Notes under the pieces: model-generated
What the model was told of the DNA's origin: nothing
Databases searched by the model: none
What the model saw: the letters and a program-made list of their open reading frames with translations, nothing else
Part shown: in pieces, positions 53,677 to 62,639 of the stretch
Layout of the letters: every line of letters starts with the position of its first letter
How positions within the stretch are numbered: the stretch's first letter is position 1
Translations under genes and position numbers: made by a program
Origin: Paracoccus indicus
GTDB lineage: Bacteria > Pseudomonadota > Alphaproteobacteria > Rhodobacterales > Rhodobacteraceae
Direction: 5' to 3'
DNA length: 64,000 bases
NCBI RefSeq assembly: GCF_003056335.1
Contig: NZ_PYWA01000001.1
Span: 1-64,000, forward strand

Positions 53677-54189
53677 TTGCCGATTATCCGTCTGATCGAC
53701 GGTATCAATGAGATCGTTGGACGGATCGTCTCTGTCGTCGCGCTCATTTTTGCCGCCATGATCATCTATGACGTCTTCATGCGCTATGTGCTGGGACAGC
53801 CGACGCGTTGGGCCTTCGACGTGACCAAGCAGCTTTACGGATTTTATTTCGTGATGCTGGGCGGTTACGCGCTTCGCCACCAGGCCCATGTCCGCGTCGA
53901 TCTGGTCACCTCGCATCTGACCGGCCTGACCCGCCGCCTGGTCGAAATCGCGGGCTACCTGATCTTCTTCTTTCCCTTCGCATGGGTCTTTGCCACCCGC
54001 AGCTGGGATTTCGCGATCACCTCGTGGCGTCAGGGCGAGCTGACCTATGGCGCGGTGCAGCTGCCCGTCTATCCGCTGAAGATGGCCATGTTCGTGGCCG
54101 CCGTCCTGCTGCTGATCCAAGGCGTCGCCGAGGTTCTGAAACTGGTCCTGAACCGGGCCGAACATCTGGAGCCGCATGATGTCGGGTGA
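53677..54189 (+). CDS. TRAP transporter small permease (DctQ)
   Basis: The protein has 170 residues from TTG 53677, chosen because GGGGAGGG lies 8 bp upstream. A GTG 48 bp earlier lacks a site. Four membrane helices are visible. DctQ hallmarks are MIIYDVFMRYVLGQPTRWAFDVTKQLYGFYFVMLGGYALRHQAHVRVDLV and the C-terminal LPVYPLKMAMFVAAVLLLIQGVAEVLKLV. With DctM it forms the membrane part of a Na+-driven TRAP importer. It overlaps dctM by 14 bp. Confidence 0.9.
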   Translation: MPIIRLIDGINEIVGRIVSVVALIFAAMIIYDVFMRYVLGQPTRWAFDVTKQLYGFYFVMLGGYALRHQAHVRVDLVTSHLTGLTRRLVEIAGYLIFFFPFAWVFATRSWDFAITSWRQGELTYGAVQLPVYPLKMAMFVAAVLLLIQGVAEVLKLVLNRAEHLEPHDVG

Positions 54190-55501
54190 AACGATAGGTC
54201 TGATCATGTCGGGCCTGCTGCTCTTGGGCCTGTTCATGGGGCATCCGCTGGCGATGGTGCTGGGTGGCACCGCCGTTCTGGGCGCGCTGATCGCGGGCAA
54301 GCCGATGGTGCTGGGCATCGTCATCAACCGCATCTTCGGCGACGTGCTGGACAATTACGTGCTGATCGCCATTCCGCTGTTCGTCCTGATGGCGCGCTTC
54401 CTGTCCGACAGCGGCGTCACAGACCGCATGTTCGAGGCGTTGCGCCACCTGATGTCCCGCGTCACCGGCGGGCTGGGGCTTGCGGTGGTCTTCATCTCGA
54501 TCCTCCTGGCGGCGACGACGGGGATCATCGGCGCGTCCATCACCGTGATGGGCATGATGGCCCTTCGCCCGATGCTGCAATACGGATACGACAAGCGGCT
54601 TGCCACGGGGCTGATCGGCGCGTCGGGCTGCCTGGGCATCCTGATCCCGCCCTCGATCATGCTGATCCTGATGGCCTCCTATGCGCCGGGCCTGTCGGTG
54701 GGGCAGCTGTTCGCGGGCGCCATGGTGCCCGGCATGCTGCTGGGGCTGATGTACGCGATCTATGTCGCCGTCATCGCCTGGATCAAACCCGAATGGGCCC
54801 CTAAGGTCACCGAGGAGGAGAAGATCAGCCGCGGCGCCATGTGGCGCATGCTGATCGTCGAGGCCGTGCCGCCGCTGATCCTGATCCTGGGCATCCTGGG
54901 ATCGCTGCTGGCTGGCATCGCCACCGCGACCGAGGCCAGCGCCATCGGCGCCGTCCTGGCGCTGCTGATCGTCATCATGCGCGGACGATTCGAATGGAAG
55001 ACCTTCTATTCCGCCCTGACCGAGACCGGTCGCACCAGCGCCATGATCCTGTTCATCGTCGTGGGTGCAACGGCCTTCACAGGTGTCTTCAACATCACCG
55101 GCGGCCTTCGCGCCAGCCAGGACCTGATCCGCGGGCTGGCCGACGATCCCTATACGCTGATCGCAGTGATGCTGTTGGTCGTCTTCATCCTGGGGATGTT
55201 TCTGGACTGGACGGGCATCGTGCTGCTGTCCTTCCCGATCTTCCTGCCGCTGGTGGGCGAGATGGGAATCGATCCCCTGTGGTTCGTCGTCCTGATGGCG
55301 GTCGTGCTTCAGACCAGCTTCCTGTCACCGCCCTTCGGATACGCGCTATTTTACATGCGCGCCATCGCCCCGCCCGAGATCAAGACCGCCGACATCATCA
55401 TGGGCGTCCTGCCCTTCATCGGGCTGGTCCTCTTGATGTGCGTGATGATGATCCTGTTCCCGGCGCTGGTCACCTGGTTGCCTGCCGTCCTGTACGGCTG
55501 A
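54176..55501 (+). CDS. TRAP transporter large permease (DctM)
   Basis: 441 residues from ATG 54176, or 440 from the adjacent ATG. About twelve membrane helices are visible. Family motifs are LLLGLFMGHPLAMVLGG, LIAIPLFVLMARFLSDSGVTDRMFEALRHLMSRVTGGLGLAVVF, LIGASGCLGILIPPSIMLILMASYAPGLSVGQLFAGAMVPG, and FLDWTGIVLLSFPIFLPLVGEMGIDPLWFVVLMAVVLQTSFLSPPFGYALFYMR. This longer, C-terminal SPPFG form belongs to the TAXI-independent DctM group that often handles 2-oxo/hydroxy monocarboxylates. Confidence 0.94.
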   Translation: MMSGETIGLIMSGLLLLGLFMGHPLAMVLGGTAVLGALIAGKPMVLGIVINRIFGDVLDNYVLIAIPLFVLMARFLSDSGVTDRMFEALRHLMSRVTGGLGLAVVFISILLAATTGIIGASITVMGMMALRPMLQYGYDKRLATGLIGASGCLGILIPPSIMLILMASYAPGLSVGQLFAGAMVPGMLLGLMYAIYVAVIAWIKPEWAPKVTEEEKISRGAMWRMLIVEAVPPLILILGILGSLLAGIATATEASAIGAVLALLIVIMRGRFEWKTFYSALTETGRTSAMILFIVVGATAFTGVFNITGGLRASQDLIRGLADDPYTLIAVMLLVVFILGMFLDWTGIVLLSFPIFLPLVGEMGIDPLWFVVLMAVVLQTSFLSPPFGYALFYMRAIAPPEIKTADIIMGVLPFIGLVLLMCVMMILFPALVTWLPAVLYG

Positions 55502-55526
55502 GAATTTTCACCCTGAGGAGGATAAC

Positions 55527-56612
55527 ATGAAACACCTGCTGACCACGGCCGCCCTTGCGCTGACCGTCGCCACCCCGGCCCTGTCCGAAAACTGGACGAT
55601 GACCACGACCTGGCCTTCCAGCCTCGAATTGATCGAGCTGGACAAGCATTGGGTCGAACTGGCCAACAAGCTGGTCGACGACGACAAGCTGACCATCGAA
55701 TTCTTCGACGGCGGCAGCCTGGTTCCGGCGGGTGAGGTCTTCGGCGCCGTCGAATCGAACACCATCCAGGCGGGCGGCGATTGGCCGGGCTATTGGGCGG
55801 GCCGCGACAGCGCCTTTTCGCCCCTTGCCACCACGGCAAGCCTGTTTAACGCCGTCGATTACGTGAACTGGATCCAGGAATGGGGCGGCAAGGACCTCTA
55901 TAACGAGGTCTATGGCAAGTTCGGCATGGTCTATCTGCCCTATGGCGTGACCAACAACGAATCGGGCTTCCGCACCGTCAGCCAGCCGATCCGCACGCTG
56001 GACGACCTGCAGGGCCTGCGCCTGCGCCTGTCGGGGCTGGAACAGGGCAAGCTGCTGGAGAAGCTGGGCGGCAACCAGGTCAGCATGGCCGGCGGAGAGA
56101 TCTATCAGTCGCTGGAACGCGGCGTGATCGACGGGGCCGAATTCTCGACCCCGAACGTCGATTTCTCGGGCGGCTTCCAGCAGGTGACGAAATACTGGTC
56201 GACGCCGGGCTGGCACCAGTCGTCCTCGATCTTCGGCGTGATGATCAACAAGGGCGCATGGGACGCGCTGGACGACGAAACGCGCGAGCGTCTGGAAATC
56301 GCGGCCGACGCCACGCTTCTGTGGTCGCTGGCCTTCACCGAAAAGCGCGCGACCGAAGCCTATGCCCAGTTCCAGGAGGCCGGGACCGAGATCACGCGCT
56401 TGGACGACGCCGCGCTGGAGCAGGTCCAGAAGATGGCCAATGAGACCATCACCGAGGTCGCCTGCGAAAACCCGCTCTCGGCCAAGGTCTATGCCAGCCA
56501 GCTGTCCTACCTGCAGGACTATGGCAGCTGGCGCGAAGCCTCGGCGCCCTTCAACCTGGGCCGCACCCCGAACGGCCCCGACCTGGCCGAGATCCAGGCC
56601 TGCGCCGAGTGA
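55527..56612 (+). CDS. TRAP transporter substrate-binding protein (DctP)
   Basis: The protein has 361 residues with signal peptide [20 protein letters not shown]. The mature start [22 protein letters not shown] and motifs [94 protein letters not shown] resemble TakP-like binders of 2-oxo acids. That substrate is inference. GAGGAG precedes ATG 55527. The gene order Q-M-P differs from the common P-Q-M. Confidence 0.92.
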   Translation: MKHLLTTAALALTVATPALSENWTMTTTWPSSLELIELDKHWVELANKLVDDDKLTIEFFDGGSLVPAGEVFGAVESNTIQAGGDWPGYWAGRDSAFSPLATTASLFNAVDYVNWIQEWGGKDLYNEVYGKFGMVYLPYGVTNNESGFRTVSQPIRTLDDLQGLRLRLSGLEQGKLLEKLGGNQVSMAGGEIYQSLERGVIDGAEFSTPNVDFSGGFQQVTKYWSTPGWHQSSSIFGVMINKGAWDALDDETRERLEIAADATLLWSLAFTEKRATEAYAQFQEAGTEITRLDDAALEQVQKMANETITEVACENPLSAKVYASQLSYLQDYGSWREASAPFNLGRTPNGPDLAEIQACAE

Positions 56613-56643
56613 TCTGACGCCCGTTCAAACATGGCCAAGTATC

Positions 56644-56667
56644 GGGCGGGGAACAGTTTCCCCGCCC
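56644..56667 (+). terminator. Terminator of the TRAP operon
   Basis: A perfect 10-bp stem, gggcggggaa with ttccccgccc, has a 4-nt cagt loop and a T-rich ttctcgtt tail. It starts 32 bp after dctP. Confidence 0.88.
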
Positions 56668-56727
56668 TTCTCGTTGACAGGGGACGCAAACAGACCCATC
56701 CTTCCCCCCAATCCAAGAGGACTGACC

Positions 56728-57030
56728 ATGGGCTACAAGACTCTGACCCGCATGGACCTGGCCGAGGCGGTATTCCGCGAAGTCGGATTGTCACGGCACG
56801 AATCGGCGCAATTGGTCGAAAGCGTGCTGGACCACATCTCGGACGCGCTGGTGCGCGGCGAGCAGGTCAAGATCTCGTCTTTCGGGACCTTCTCGGTCCG
56901 CGACAAGAACGAACGCATCGGTCGCAACCCCAAGACCGGGGAAGAGGTGCCGATCACGCCGCGCAGGGTCTTGTCCTTCCGGCCGTCGCATCTGATGAAG
57001 GACCGCGTGGCCGAGGGCAACAAGCGATAG
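56728..57030 (+). CDS. ihfA: Integration host factor alpha subunit
   Basis: The protein has 100 residues from ATG 56728. [41 protein letters not shown] and the DNA-contacting arm [32 protein letters not shown] are those of IHF alpha, which with IHF beta bends DNA at specific sites. An AAGAGG site is present. The merR gene follows by 15 bp, a conserved pair. Confidence 0.97.
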   Translation: MGYKTLTRMDLAEAVFREVGLSRHESAQLVESVLDHISDALVRGEQVKISSFGTFSVRDKNERIGRNPKTGEEVPITPRRVLSFRPSHLMKDRVAEGNKR

Positions 57031-57045
57031 GATCTGACCGACAAG

Positions 57046-57486
57046 ATGGCGAAAAGCGCAGAGGCATTCCGATCGATCGGCGAGGTCGCCAAGCTGGTCG
57101 GCGTGGCGCCCCATGTCCTGCGCTATTGGGAAACGCAGTTCACCCTGCTGCGCCCGATGAAACGGGGTGACGGGCGACGCTATTATCGCCCTGCCGACAT
57201 CGCGCTGGCGGCCGGCATCTGCGAATTGCTGCGCGACCAAGGCCTGACGATTCGCGGGGCCCGCAAGCGGATCAGCGACGACAAGGGACAGGCGGTCCGG
57301 TCGCTTGGAACATCCCGCCTGCTGCGTCTGCGCGAACCCATGTCGCCCCCTGTCACCGTCGACTGGCTGACCCGCCTGACCGATCTGGGCCGCAGATTGC
57401 GCCATATTGCCCCCCGCGACGCCCGCTGGCAGGCCGCCCGCCCCGCCGCCATGCGCCTTGCGCGGGTCATGACACGGAATTCGTGA
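57046..57486 (+). CDS. MerR family transcriptional regulator
   Basis: The protein has 146 residues. The HTH is [72 protein letters not shown]. The C-terminal part is Arg/Pro-rich and lacks Cys that would bind metal. This short MerR after ihfA is conserved in Rhodobacteraceae, and its regulon is not known to me. tRNA-Pro follows 80 bp later. Confidence 0.9.
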   Translation: MAKSAEAFRSIGEVAKLVGVAPHVLRYWETQFTLLRPMKRGDGRRYYRPADIALAAGICELLRDQGLTIRGARKRISDDKGQAVRSLGTSRLLRLREPMSPPVTVDWLTRLTDLGRRLRHIAPRDARWQAARPAAMRLARVMTRNS

Positions 57487-57565
57487 CAGGTCGTTGCGAT
57501 TTCGCGAAGATTTCCGCCTTGGGGGCCTTGTGCATCCCTGCCGGATCGCACTATACGAAGCGCGT

Positions 57566-57643
57566 CGGGCCGTGGCGCAGCCTGGTTAGCGCGTCCGTCT
57601 GGGGGACGGAAGGCCGCGAGTTCGAATCTCGCCGGCCCGACCA
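57566..57643 (+). tRNA. tRNA-Pro(GGG)
   Basis: The acceptor CGGGCCG (57566-57572) pairs with CGGCCCG (57633-57639), followed by discriminator A and encoded CCA. The anticodon stem TCCGT/ACGGA encloses loop CTGGGGG with anticodon GGG. T loop is TTCGAAT. It is 78 nt and uninterrupted. Confidence 0.96.
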
Positions 57644-57648
57644 TTCCG

Positions 57649-57681
57649 AAAACGCCCATTCTCATCCGAGAGTGGGCGTTT
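57649..57681 (+). terminator. Terminator after tRNA-Pro
   Basis: The stem aaacgcccattctc / gagagtgggcgttt has one small internal mismatch and ends in ttt, directly after the tRNA. Confidence 0.85.
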
Positions 57682-57716
57682 CCCTTATCTAGCCCTGCGA
57701 TCAGGAGAAGCCTTGG

Positions 57717-58787
57717 ATGAACGGTGTCCTTCCCGACAGTGAGATCCAGCAGCTGATCGCATCCGGCGTCATCAGCGCCGATGCCCCGATCATTCCCGAA
57801 CAGATTCAGCCCGCCTCGCTTGACCTACGGCTTGGGCAGACGGCCTATCGCCTGCGTGCCAGCTTCCTAGCCGGGCGCGGCAAGCGTATTGCGGACCGGC
57901 TGGACGATCTGCAGATGCACCAGATGGACCTGACCGGCGGCGCCGTGTTGGAACGCGGCTGCGTCTATCTTGTGCCGCTGCAGGAACGCATCGCCCTGCC
58001 GCATGGGCTGACGGCGGTGGCGAATGCAAAATCCTCGACCGGGCGGCTGGATCTGCTGACGCGGCTGGTGACCGACGACGGCACCGAATTCGACCGCCTG
58101 CCCGAGGGCTATGACGGCCCCCTCTATGCCGAGATCTGCCCGCGCAGCTTCTCGGTCCTCGTGCGTCCCGGCATGAGGCTGAATCAGCTGCGCCTGCGCC
58201 GTGGACAGGCGGTGCTGAACGACGACCAGCTGCGCGACCTGCATGACGATCAGCCCTTGGTGGGCGACGGTCAGCCGCTGATCGATCAGGGCTTGGGTTT
58301 CTCGGTCGATCTGCGCCCCGCGACGGGCGATCTGGTCGGCTATCGTGCACGCCCCCACAGCGGCGTCATCGACCTGGACCGCATCGGCGAATACCCGGCA
58401 TCCGAGTTCTGGGACGAACTTCACAGCACCGAAGGCCGCCTGATCCTGGACCCCGGCGCCTTCTATATCCTGGTCAGCCGCGAATCGGTGGCAATTCCCG
58501 CCGATTACGCCGCCGAGATGGCCCCCTATCTGGCGATGGTCGGCGAATTCCGGGTGCACTACGCAGGCTTCTTCGATCCGGGCTTCGGTATCGGCGACAC
58601 GGGCACCGGCGCGCGCGGCGTGCTGGAGGTCCGCTGCCACGAGGCCCCCTTCGTGCTGGAACACGGGCAAGTCGTCGGGCGCCTTGTCTATGAACGCATG
58701 GCAACCCGCCCCGAACGCCTTTACGGCGAGGGGATCAAGTCGAACTATCAGGGTCAGGGCCTTAAGCTGGCCAAGCAGTTCCGTTAA
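57717..58787 (+). CDS. dcd: dCTP deaminase, long (double-domain) form
   Basis: The protein has 356 residues, about twice the E. coli enzyme. It deaminates dCTP to dUTP. The N-terminal half has IIPEQIQPASLDLRLGQTAYRLRASFLAG and the catalytic-type ANAKSSTGRLDLLTRLV (SSTGR/R-L-D). The second half repeats the fold, with FYILVSRESVAIPADYAAEMAPYLAMVGEFRVHYAGFFDPGFG and RGVLEVRCHEAPFVLEHGQVVGRLVYERM. The duplicated form is normal for Rhodobacteraceae. Its TAA overlaps the stop of the convergent methyltransferase gene. Confidence 0.92.
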   Translation: MNGVLPDSEIQQLIASGVISADAPIIPEQIQPASLDLRLGQTAYRLRASFLAGRGKRIADRLDDLQMHQMDLTGGAVLERGCVYLVPLQERIALPHGLTAVANAKSSTGRLDLLTRLVTDDGTEFDRLPEGYDGPLYAEICPRSFSVLVRPGMRLNQLRLRRGQAVLNDDQLRDLHDDQPLVGDGQPLIDQGLGFSVDLRPATGDLVGYRARPHSGVIDLDRIGEYPASEFWDELHSTEGRLILDPGAFYILVSRESVAIPADYAAEMAPYLAMVGEFRVHYAGFFDPGFGIGDTGTGARGVLEVRCHEAPFVLEHGQVVGRLVYERMATRPERLYGEGIKSNYQGQGLKLAKQFR

Positions 58788-59890
58788 AGCGGGCCGGTCT
58801 GCCACAGGCGGACCTTCAACCCGCCATGTGCCACGATGGGCCCTGCGGGCTTGAAGGGCAGACCCGTCGCCTTGGCCAAGCCAGCCTCGCTCGTGACGAT
58901 GCCAATGCGCCAGCCTTGGAAGCGGCTGCGGAAAACCTCGCCCATGGTGGCGTGCAGACCGAACAGCGGCCCCTTGTTGCCGATCCGCGCGCCATAGGGC
59001 GGGTTCAGGATGACGATGCCCGGTTCGCAATCGGGGCGCTGCAGATCGGCTATCTGGCAAGCCTCGAAGGTGATCAGGTCATCGACGCCGGCGCGTTCGG
59101 CATTGGCGCGGCTCATCCGGATGGCGCCGGGGTCGCGGTCGAACCCCAGGAAACTGGCTTTGAAGGGGCGGCGGGCGACTTGCGCCTTCATCCGGTCCCA
59201 TGCATCGGGGTCGTGGTTGGCCAACCCTTCGAAGGCGAAGCTGCGGCTGCGACCAGGGGCCAGGCCTGCGGCAATCTCGGCGGCCTCCAGCAGGAAGGTG
59301 CCCGACCCGCACATAGGGTCCAGCACCGATTGCGTGCCGTCAAAGCCCATCTCGGACAGGAACATCGCGGCCATGGTCTCGCGCATGGGAGCCTTGGCGA
59401 CGGCGACCTTGTGGCCGCGCTTGTGCAGCGATTCGCCTGTCGTATCGATGCTGAAGGTGACCAGATCATCCTCGATCCTGGTCTTGATCGTCATCGGCGC
59501 GTCGGCGGCGATGGGGGCGCCCAGTTCTTCGGTGATGGCGCGTTCGATCCGCTGCGTCGCCGCACCCGCGTGATAGATCTTCGAGGCCTTGCAGACGGCC
59601 TCGACCTTCACGGGCTGATCGGGGCGCAGGATCTCGGCCCAGGGGAACTTGCGGGCGCGCTTGTCCAGCTGCGCCAGATGCATGGCGCGGAACCCGCCGA
59701 TGCGCGCCAACACGCGGGTCGCACCGCGCAACATCAGGTTGGCGCGGCGGATATCGCTCCAACCGCCCTGGATGGTCACGCCGCCCGGCTGGATCACCGG
59801 CTGCCAGCCCAAGGCGGCGGCTTCGGCTGCCAAGGGGGCTTCAAGTCCCGGTGTCGCCACCAGGAAGATATCGAAATGATTGTCGCTCAT
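58784..59890 (-). CDS. THUMP-domain class I SAM-dependent RNA methyltransferase
   Basis: The protein has 368 residues. FDIFLVATPGLEAPLAAEAAALGW and the following THUMP-like region (residues 40-155) resemble the N-terminal half of RlmL/YcbY. SAM motif I is VLDPMCGSGTFLLEAAEIAAGLAPG. The catalytic motif is IVILNPPYGARIGN (NPPY, N2-guanine methylation type). It lacks the second RlmK domain, so it corresponds to the RlmL-half enzymes that probably make m2G in 23S rRNA. The exact target is inference. Confidence 0.9.
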   Translation of the reverse strand: MSDNHFDIFLVATPGLEAPLAAEAAALGWQPVIQPGGVTIQGGWSDIRRANLMLRGATRVLARIGGFRAMHLAQLDKRARKFPWAEILRPDQPVKVEAVCKASKIYHAGAATQRIERAITEELGAPIAADAPMTIKTRIEDDLVTFSIDTTGESLHKRGHKVAVAKAPMRETMAAMFLSEMGFDGTQSVLDPMCGSGTFLLEAAEIAAGLAPGRSRSFAFEGLANHDPDAWDRMKAQVARRPFKASFLGFDRDPGAIRMSRANAERAGVDDLITFEACQIADLQRPDCEPGIVILNPPYGARIGNKGPLFGLHATMGEVFRSRFQGWRIGIVTSEAGLAKATGLPFKPAGPIVAHGGLKVRLWQTGPL

Positions 59891-59929
59891 GCCCGCAGCC
59901 CTAGCGCGGGTCGCGGGGAAAGCAAAGCC

Positions 59930-60130
59930 TCAGCGGCGCGTCATGCGGCCGAGGGTCTTCATCCGCTTGGCGATATCCTTGGTCTGCTGGTTCGGGCGCT
60001 GTCGCTTGCCGCCCGCATTCTGGGCATTACCCTTGCGGGAAAGGGTATCGACACCCTTGTTGATGCCCCAGTTCATCGCCCTGCGTGCGATCAGCTTGGT
60101 AAACATGTTGATCAGCATGTTCATGTTCAT
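59930..60130 (-). CDS. Small basic hypothetical protein (66 residues)
   Basis: MNMNMLINMFTKLIARRAMNWGINKGVDTLSRKG is an amphipathic, possibly membrane-touching half. The rest is basic (GGKRQRPNQQTKDIAKRMKTLGRMTRR). Two later in-frame Met codons could be the start. It is 12 bp downstream of scpB on the same strand and could be the last gene of scpA-scpB. I do not recognise a family. The composition suggests nucleic-acid or membrane binding, not more. Confidence 0.6.
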   Translation of the reverse strand: MNMNMLINMFTKLIARRAMNWGINKGVDTLSRKGNAQNAGGKRQRPNQQTKDIAKRMKTLGRMTRR

Positions 60131-60142
60131 TGGCGCGCCCCT

Positions 60143-60787
60143 TCATTCATCCTCGAACAGATCCTCGGGGGGATCCACCGGATCAATATCGTCATCCCCA
60201 CCGTCCCGGGCAAGGGGCATGGAGAGCCCTTCGGCGGGCGGACGCGAATCCAGCAGGCCGGCGGCCCGCAATTCCGACAGGCCGGGCAGATCGCGCGAGG
60301 ATTCCAGTCCGAAGTGGTCCAAAAAGCCGTCGGTGACGACGAAGGTGGCGGGACGGCCCGGCGACATGCGGCGGCGGCCCATGCGGACCCATTCCATCTC
60401 GATCAGCTGGTCCAGCGTGCCGCGGCTGACGGCGACGCCGCGGATCTCCTCGATCTCGGCGCGGGTGACGGGCTGGTGATAGGCGATGATGGCCAGCGTC
60501 TCGATGGCGGCGCGCGACAGGCGGCGGGTATCGACGGTCTCGGTCTGCAACAGGAAGGACAGATCGGGCGCGGTGCGGAAGGCATATCCGTCGCCCAAGC
60601 GTTCGACCACGACCCCCCGCCCCTGATAGGTCCGGCGCAGGGCGGCCACTGCCTCGGCCGGATCGCAGCCTTGCGGCATGCGGGCGATCAGGTCGCGCAT
60701 GGTGACGGGGGCGGTCGCCGCGAAGAGGATCGCCTCGACCATACGTTCCTGCTGATCCATGGGGGGCGGCGGGAAATCAGGGCTCAT
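60143..60787 (-). CDS. scpB: Segregation and condensation protein B
   Basis: The protein has 214 residues from ATG 60787. The paired winged helices show MVEAILFAATAPVTMRDLIARMP, YAFRTAPDLSFLL, RLSRAAIETLAIIAYHQPVTRAEIEEIRGVAVSRGTLDQLIEMEWVRMGRRRMSPGRPATFVVTDGFLDHFGL, the core ScpB signature. It works with ScpA and SMC in chromosome compaction. Its start lies inside the end of scpA (11-bp overlap). The C-terminus is acidic. Confidence 0.95.
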   Translation of the reverse strand: MSPDFPPPPMDQQERMVEAILFAATAPVTMRDLIARMPQGCDPAEAVAALRRTYQGRGVVVERLGDGYAFRTAPDLSFLLQTETVDTRRLSRAAIETLAIIAYHQPVTRAEIEEIRGVAVSRGTLDQLIEMEWVRMGRRRMSPGRPATFVVTDGFLDHFGLESSRDLPGLSELRAAGLLDSRPPAEGLSMPLARDGGDDDIDPVDPPEDLFEDE

Positions 60788-61592
60788 GGGGTCTCTGGCG
60801 ATAGCTGATGGGGGCGAAGGTCTCGGCCTGCCGTATCTCCAGCCGGCCCTGGCGCGCAAGCTCCAACGAGGCCGCGAAGGTGGCCGCCGTCGCGCTGCGC
60901 CTGCGCGGGGTGTCGGCCTCCCACCCCTGGGGCAGAAAGACCGACAGATCGGTCCATTCCCCCGCAAAGCCGATCATCTTGCGCAACCGGTCCAGCGCCT
61001 GCTCCATCGTGAAGATGTCCTTGCGGTCGAAGGCATAGGGGCGGAATTCGTCGCGTGTCTTCAGCCGCGCATAGGCGCGCATCAGGTCGATCAGGCTGGC
61101 GGTATAATGCGTACGCCTTGTGCGGGCGACCTTGTCGGGCGCACCCCGGGCAAAGCGGCTGATGCCAAGGCGATCGCGACCCATCAGCTGCTCCGCCACC
61201 TGACGCATGGCGGACAGGCGTTCCAGCTGGAAGGCCAGATGATCGGCCATCTCCTCGGCCGAGGGGCCGTCATCCTGCGGGTCGGGGGGCAGCAGCAGCC
61301 GCGATTTCAGAAAGGCCAGCCAGGCGGCCATGACAAGGTAATCCGCCGCCAGTTCGATCCGCAGTCTGCGGGCCTTTTCGACGAAGGCCAGATATTGCTC
61401 GGCCAGTTCAAGGACCGAGATGGTCATCAGGTCGACCTTCTGCGACCGCGCCATGGTCAGCAGCAGGTCCAGCGGGCCTTCATAGCCGTCCACATCGACA
61501 ATCAAGGCCTCATCCGCGCGACGTTGGGCCACGGCGTCCGGCCCGTCGGGAACAGGGGTCAGATAGGGCACATCTGCGGGTTGCTTGGGCAC
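60777..61592 (-). CDS. scpA: Segregation and condensation protein A
   Basis: 271 residues with GTG start at 61592, chosen because GGAGG lies 4 bp before it. VDVDGYEGPLDLLLTMARSQKVDLMTISVLELAEQYLAFVEKARRLRIELAADYLVMAAWLAFLKSRLLLP is the ScpA kleisin N-terminus. DIFTMEQALDRLRKMI and the C-terminal winged helix ATAATFAASLELARQGRLEIRQAETFAPI complete it. It bridges SMC heads. It follows nagZ by 47 bp and is translationally coupled to scpB. Confidence 0.95.
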   Translation of the reverse strand: MPKQPADVPYLTPVPDGPDAVAQRRADEALIVDVDGYEGPLDLLLTMARSQKVDLMTISVLELAEQYLAFVEKARRLRIELAADYLVMAAWLAFLKSRLLLPPDPQDDGPSAEEMADHLAFQLERLSAMRQVAEQLMGRDRLGISRFARGAPDKVARTRRTHYTASLIDLMRAYARLKTRDEFRPYAFDRKDIFTMEQALDRLRKMIGFAGEWTDLSVFLPQGWEADTPRRRSATAATFAASLELARQGRLEIRQAETFAPISYRQRPHEP

Positions 61593-61639
61593 GAAGCCTC
61601 CTGTTTGCGGGTGCAGGGTCCGGCCTGCACCCCGGCCTG

Positions 61640-62629
61640 TCAAGCAGGCGTGCCGGTCAGCGCGCGCCATTCGGCCATCAGGGCCTCGATGTCGGCGTCC
61701 TGCGGGGCGTGGCGGCGGGCCAATGCGGCCTCGGCACGGCGCAGGGCATCGGGCGTCATCGCGCCCGCGGCCTGCACCACAGGCTCCATATCCGCGATCG
61801 AACCATTGCAATGCAGCACGATATCACAGCCCGCCGCGATGGATTGCGCGGCACGTTCGGCCTGTGTCCCCGACAGCGCGTTCATGGTGATGTCGTCGGT
61901 CATCAGCAAGCCGTCGAAGCCGATATGGTCGCGGATCAGGCCGATCATCCGGCGCGATGCCGTGGCGGGCGCATCATCCAGATCGGTAAAGCGGATATGC
62001 GCGGTCATGCCCATCGGCAGGTCGGCCAGATCGCGGAAGGGCGCGAAATCGAGGCTGTCCAGATCCGCCTCGGCCGCCGTGACGGTCGGCAGGTCGTGAT
62101 GGCTGTCGGCGATGGCGCGACCGTGGCCGGGCATATGCTTGACCACCGGCAGAACGCCCGCGGCCAGCATTCCGTCCGCCGCTGCCCGTCCCAGTTCCGC
62201 CACGCGCGCCGGATCGGTGCCAAAGCAGCGGTTGCGCAGGAAGGGATGCGTGTCGGCCTGCGCCACATCCAGCGTCGGCGCGCAGTTGCTGTCGATGCCC
62301 ACCGCGCGCAATTCCTGCCCGATCAGGTGATAGCGCAGCCATATGGCCCGCACCCCTGCCCTGGCCTGATCCAGCGGCGCGGGCCAATCCATCCAATGCG
62401 GGCCACGCAGACGCTGCACGCGACCGCCTTCCTGATCGACGGTGATGACGGCATCGCGGCCTACCGCATCGCGCAGATCGCCGGTCAGGCGGCGCAGCTG
62501 GTCGGGGTTATCGACATTGCGCCCGAAGAGGATAAATCCCCAAGGGTCGGCATCGCGGAAAAAACCGGCCTCGTCGGGCGTCAGAGACGTCCCGGCGATG
62601 CCGCCCAGAATCGTGGCATTATGGGTCAT
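61640..62629 (-). CDS. nagZ: Beta-N-acetylhexosaminidase NagZ
   Basis: The protein has 329 residues, family GH3. It removes GlcNAc from anhydromuropeptides in cell-wall recycling in the cytoplasm. Motifs are FLFGRNVDNPDQL-like FILFGRNVDNPDQ, ITVDQEGGRVQRLRGP, GIDSNCAPTLDVA, the KH loop VVKHMPGHGRAIADSHHDLP with the catalytic His, and the nucleophile Asp in LLMTDDITMNALSG. It is 10 bp after the SPOR gene on the same strand. Confidence 0.95.
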   Translation of the reverse strand: MTHNATILGGIAGTSLTPDEAGFFRDADPWGFILFGRNVDNPDQLRRLTGDLRDAVGRDAVITVDQEGGRVQRLRGPHWMDWPAPLDQARAGVRAIWLRYHLIGQELRAVGIDSNCAPTLDVAQADTHPFLRNRCFGTDPARVAELGRAAADGMLAAGVLPVVKHMPGHGRAIADSHHDLPTVTAAEADLDSLDFAPFRDLADLPMGMTAHIRFTDLDDAPATASRRMIGLIRDHIGFDGLLMTDDITMNALSGTQAERAAQSIAAGCDIVLHCNGSIADMEPVVQAAGAMTPDALRRAEAALARRHAPQDADIEALMAEWRALTGTPA

Positions 62630-62639
62630 GCGGTCGCGA

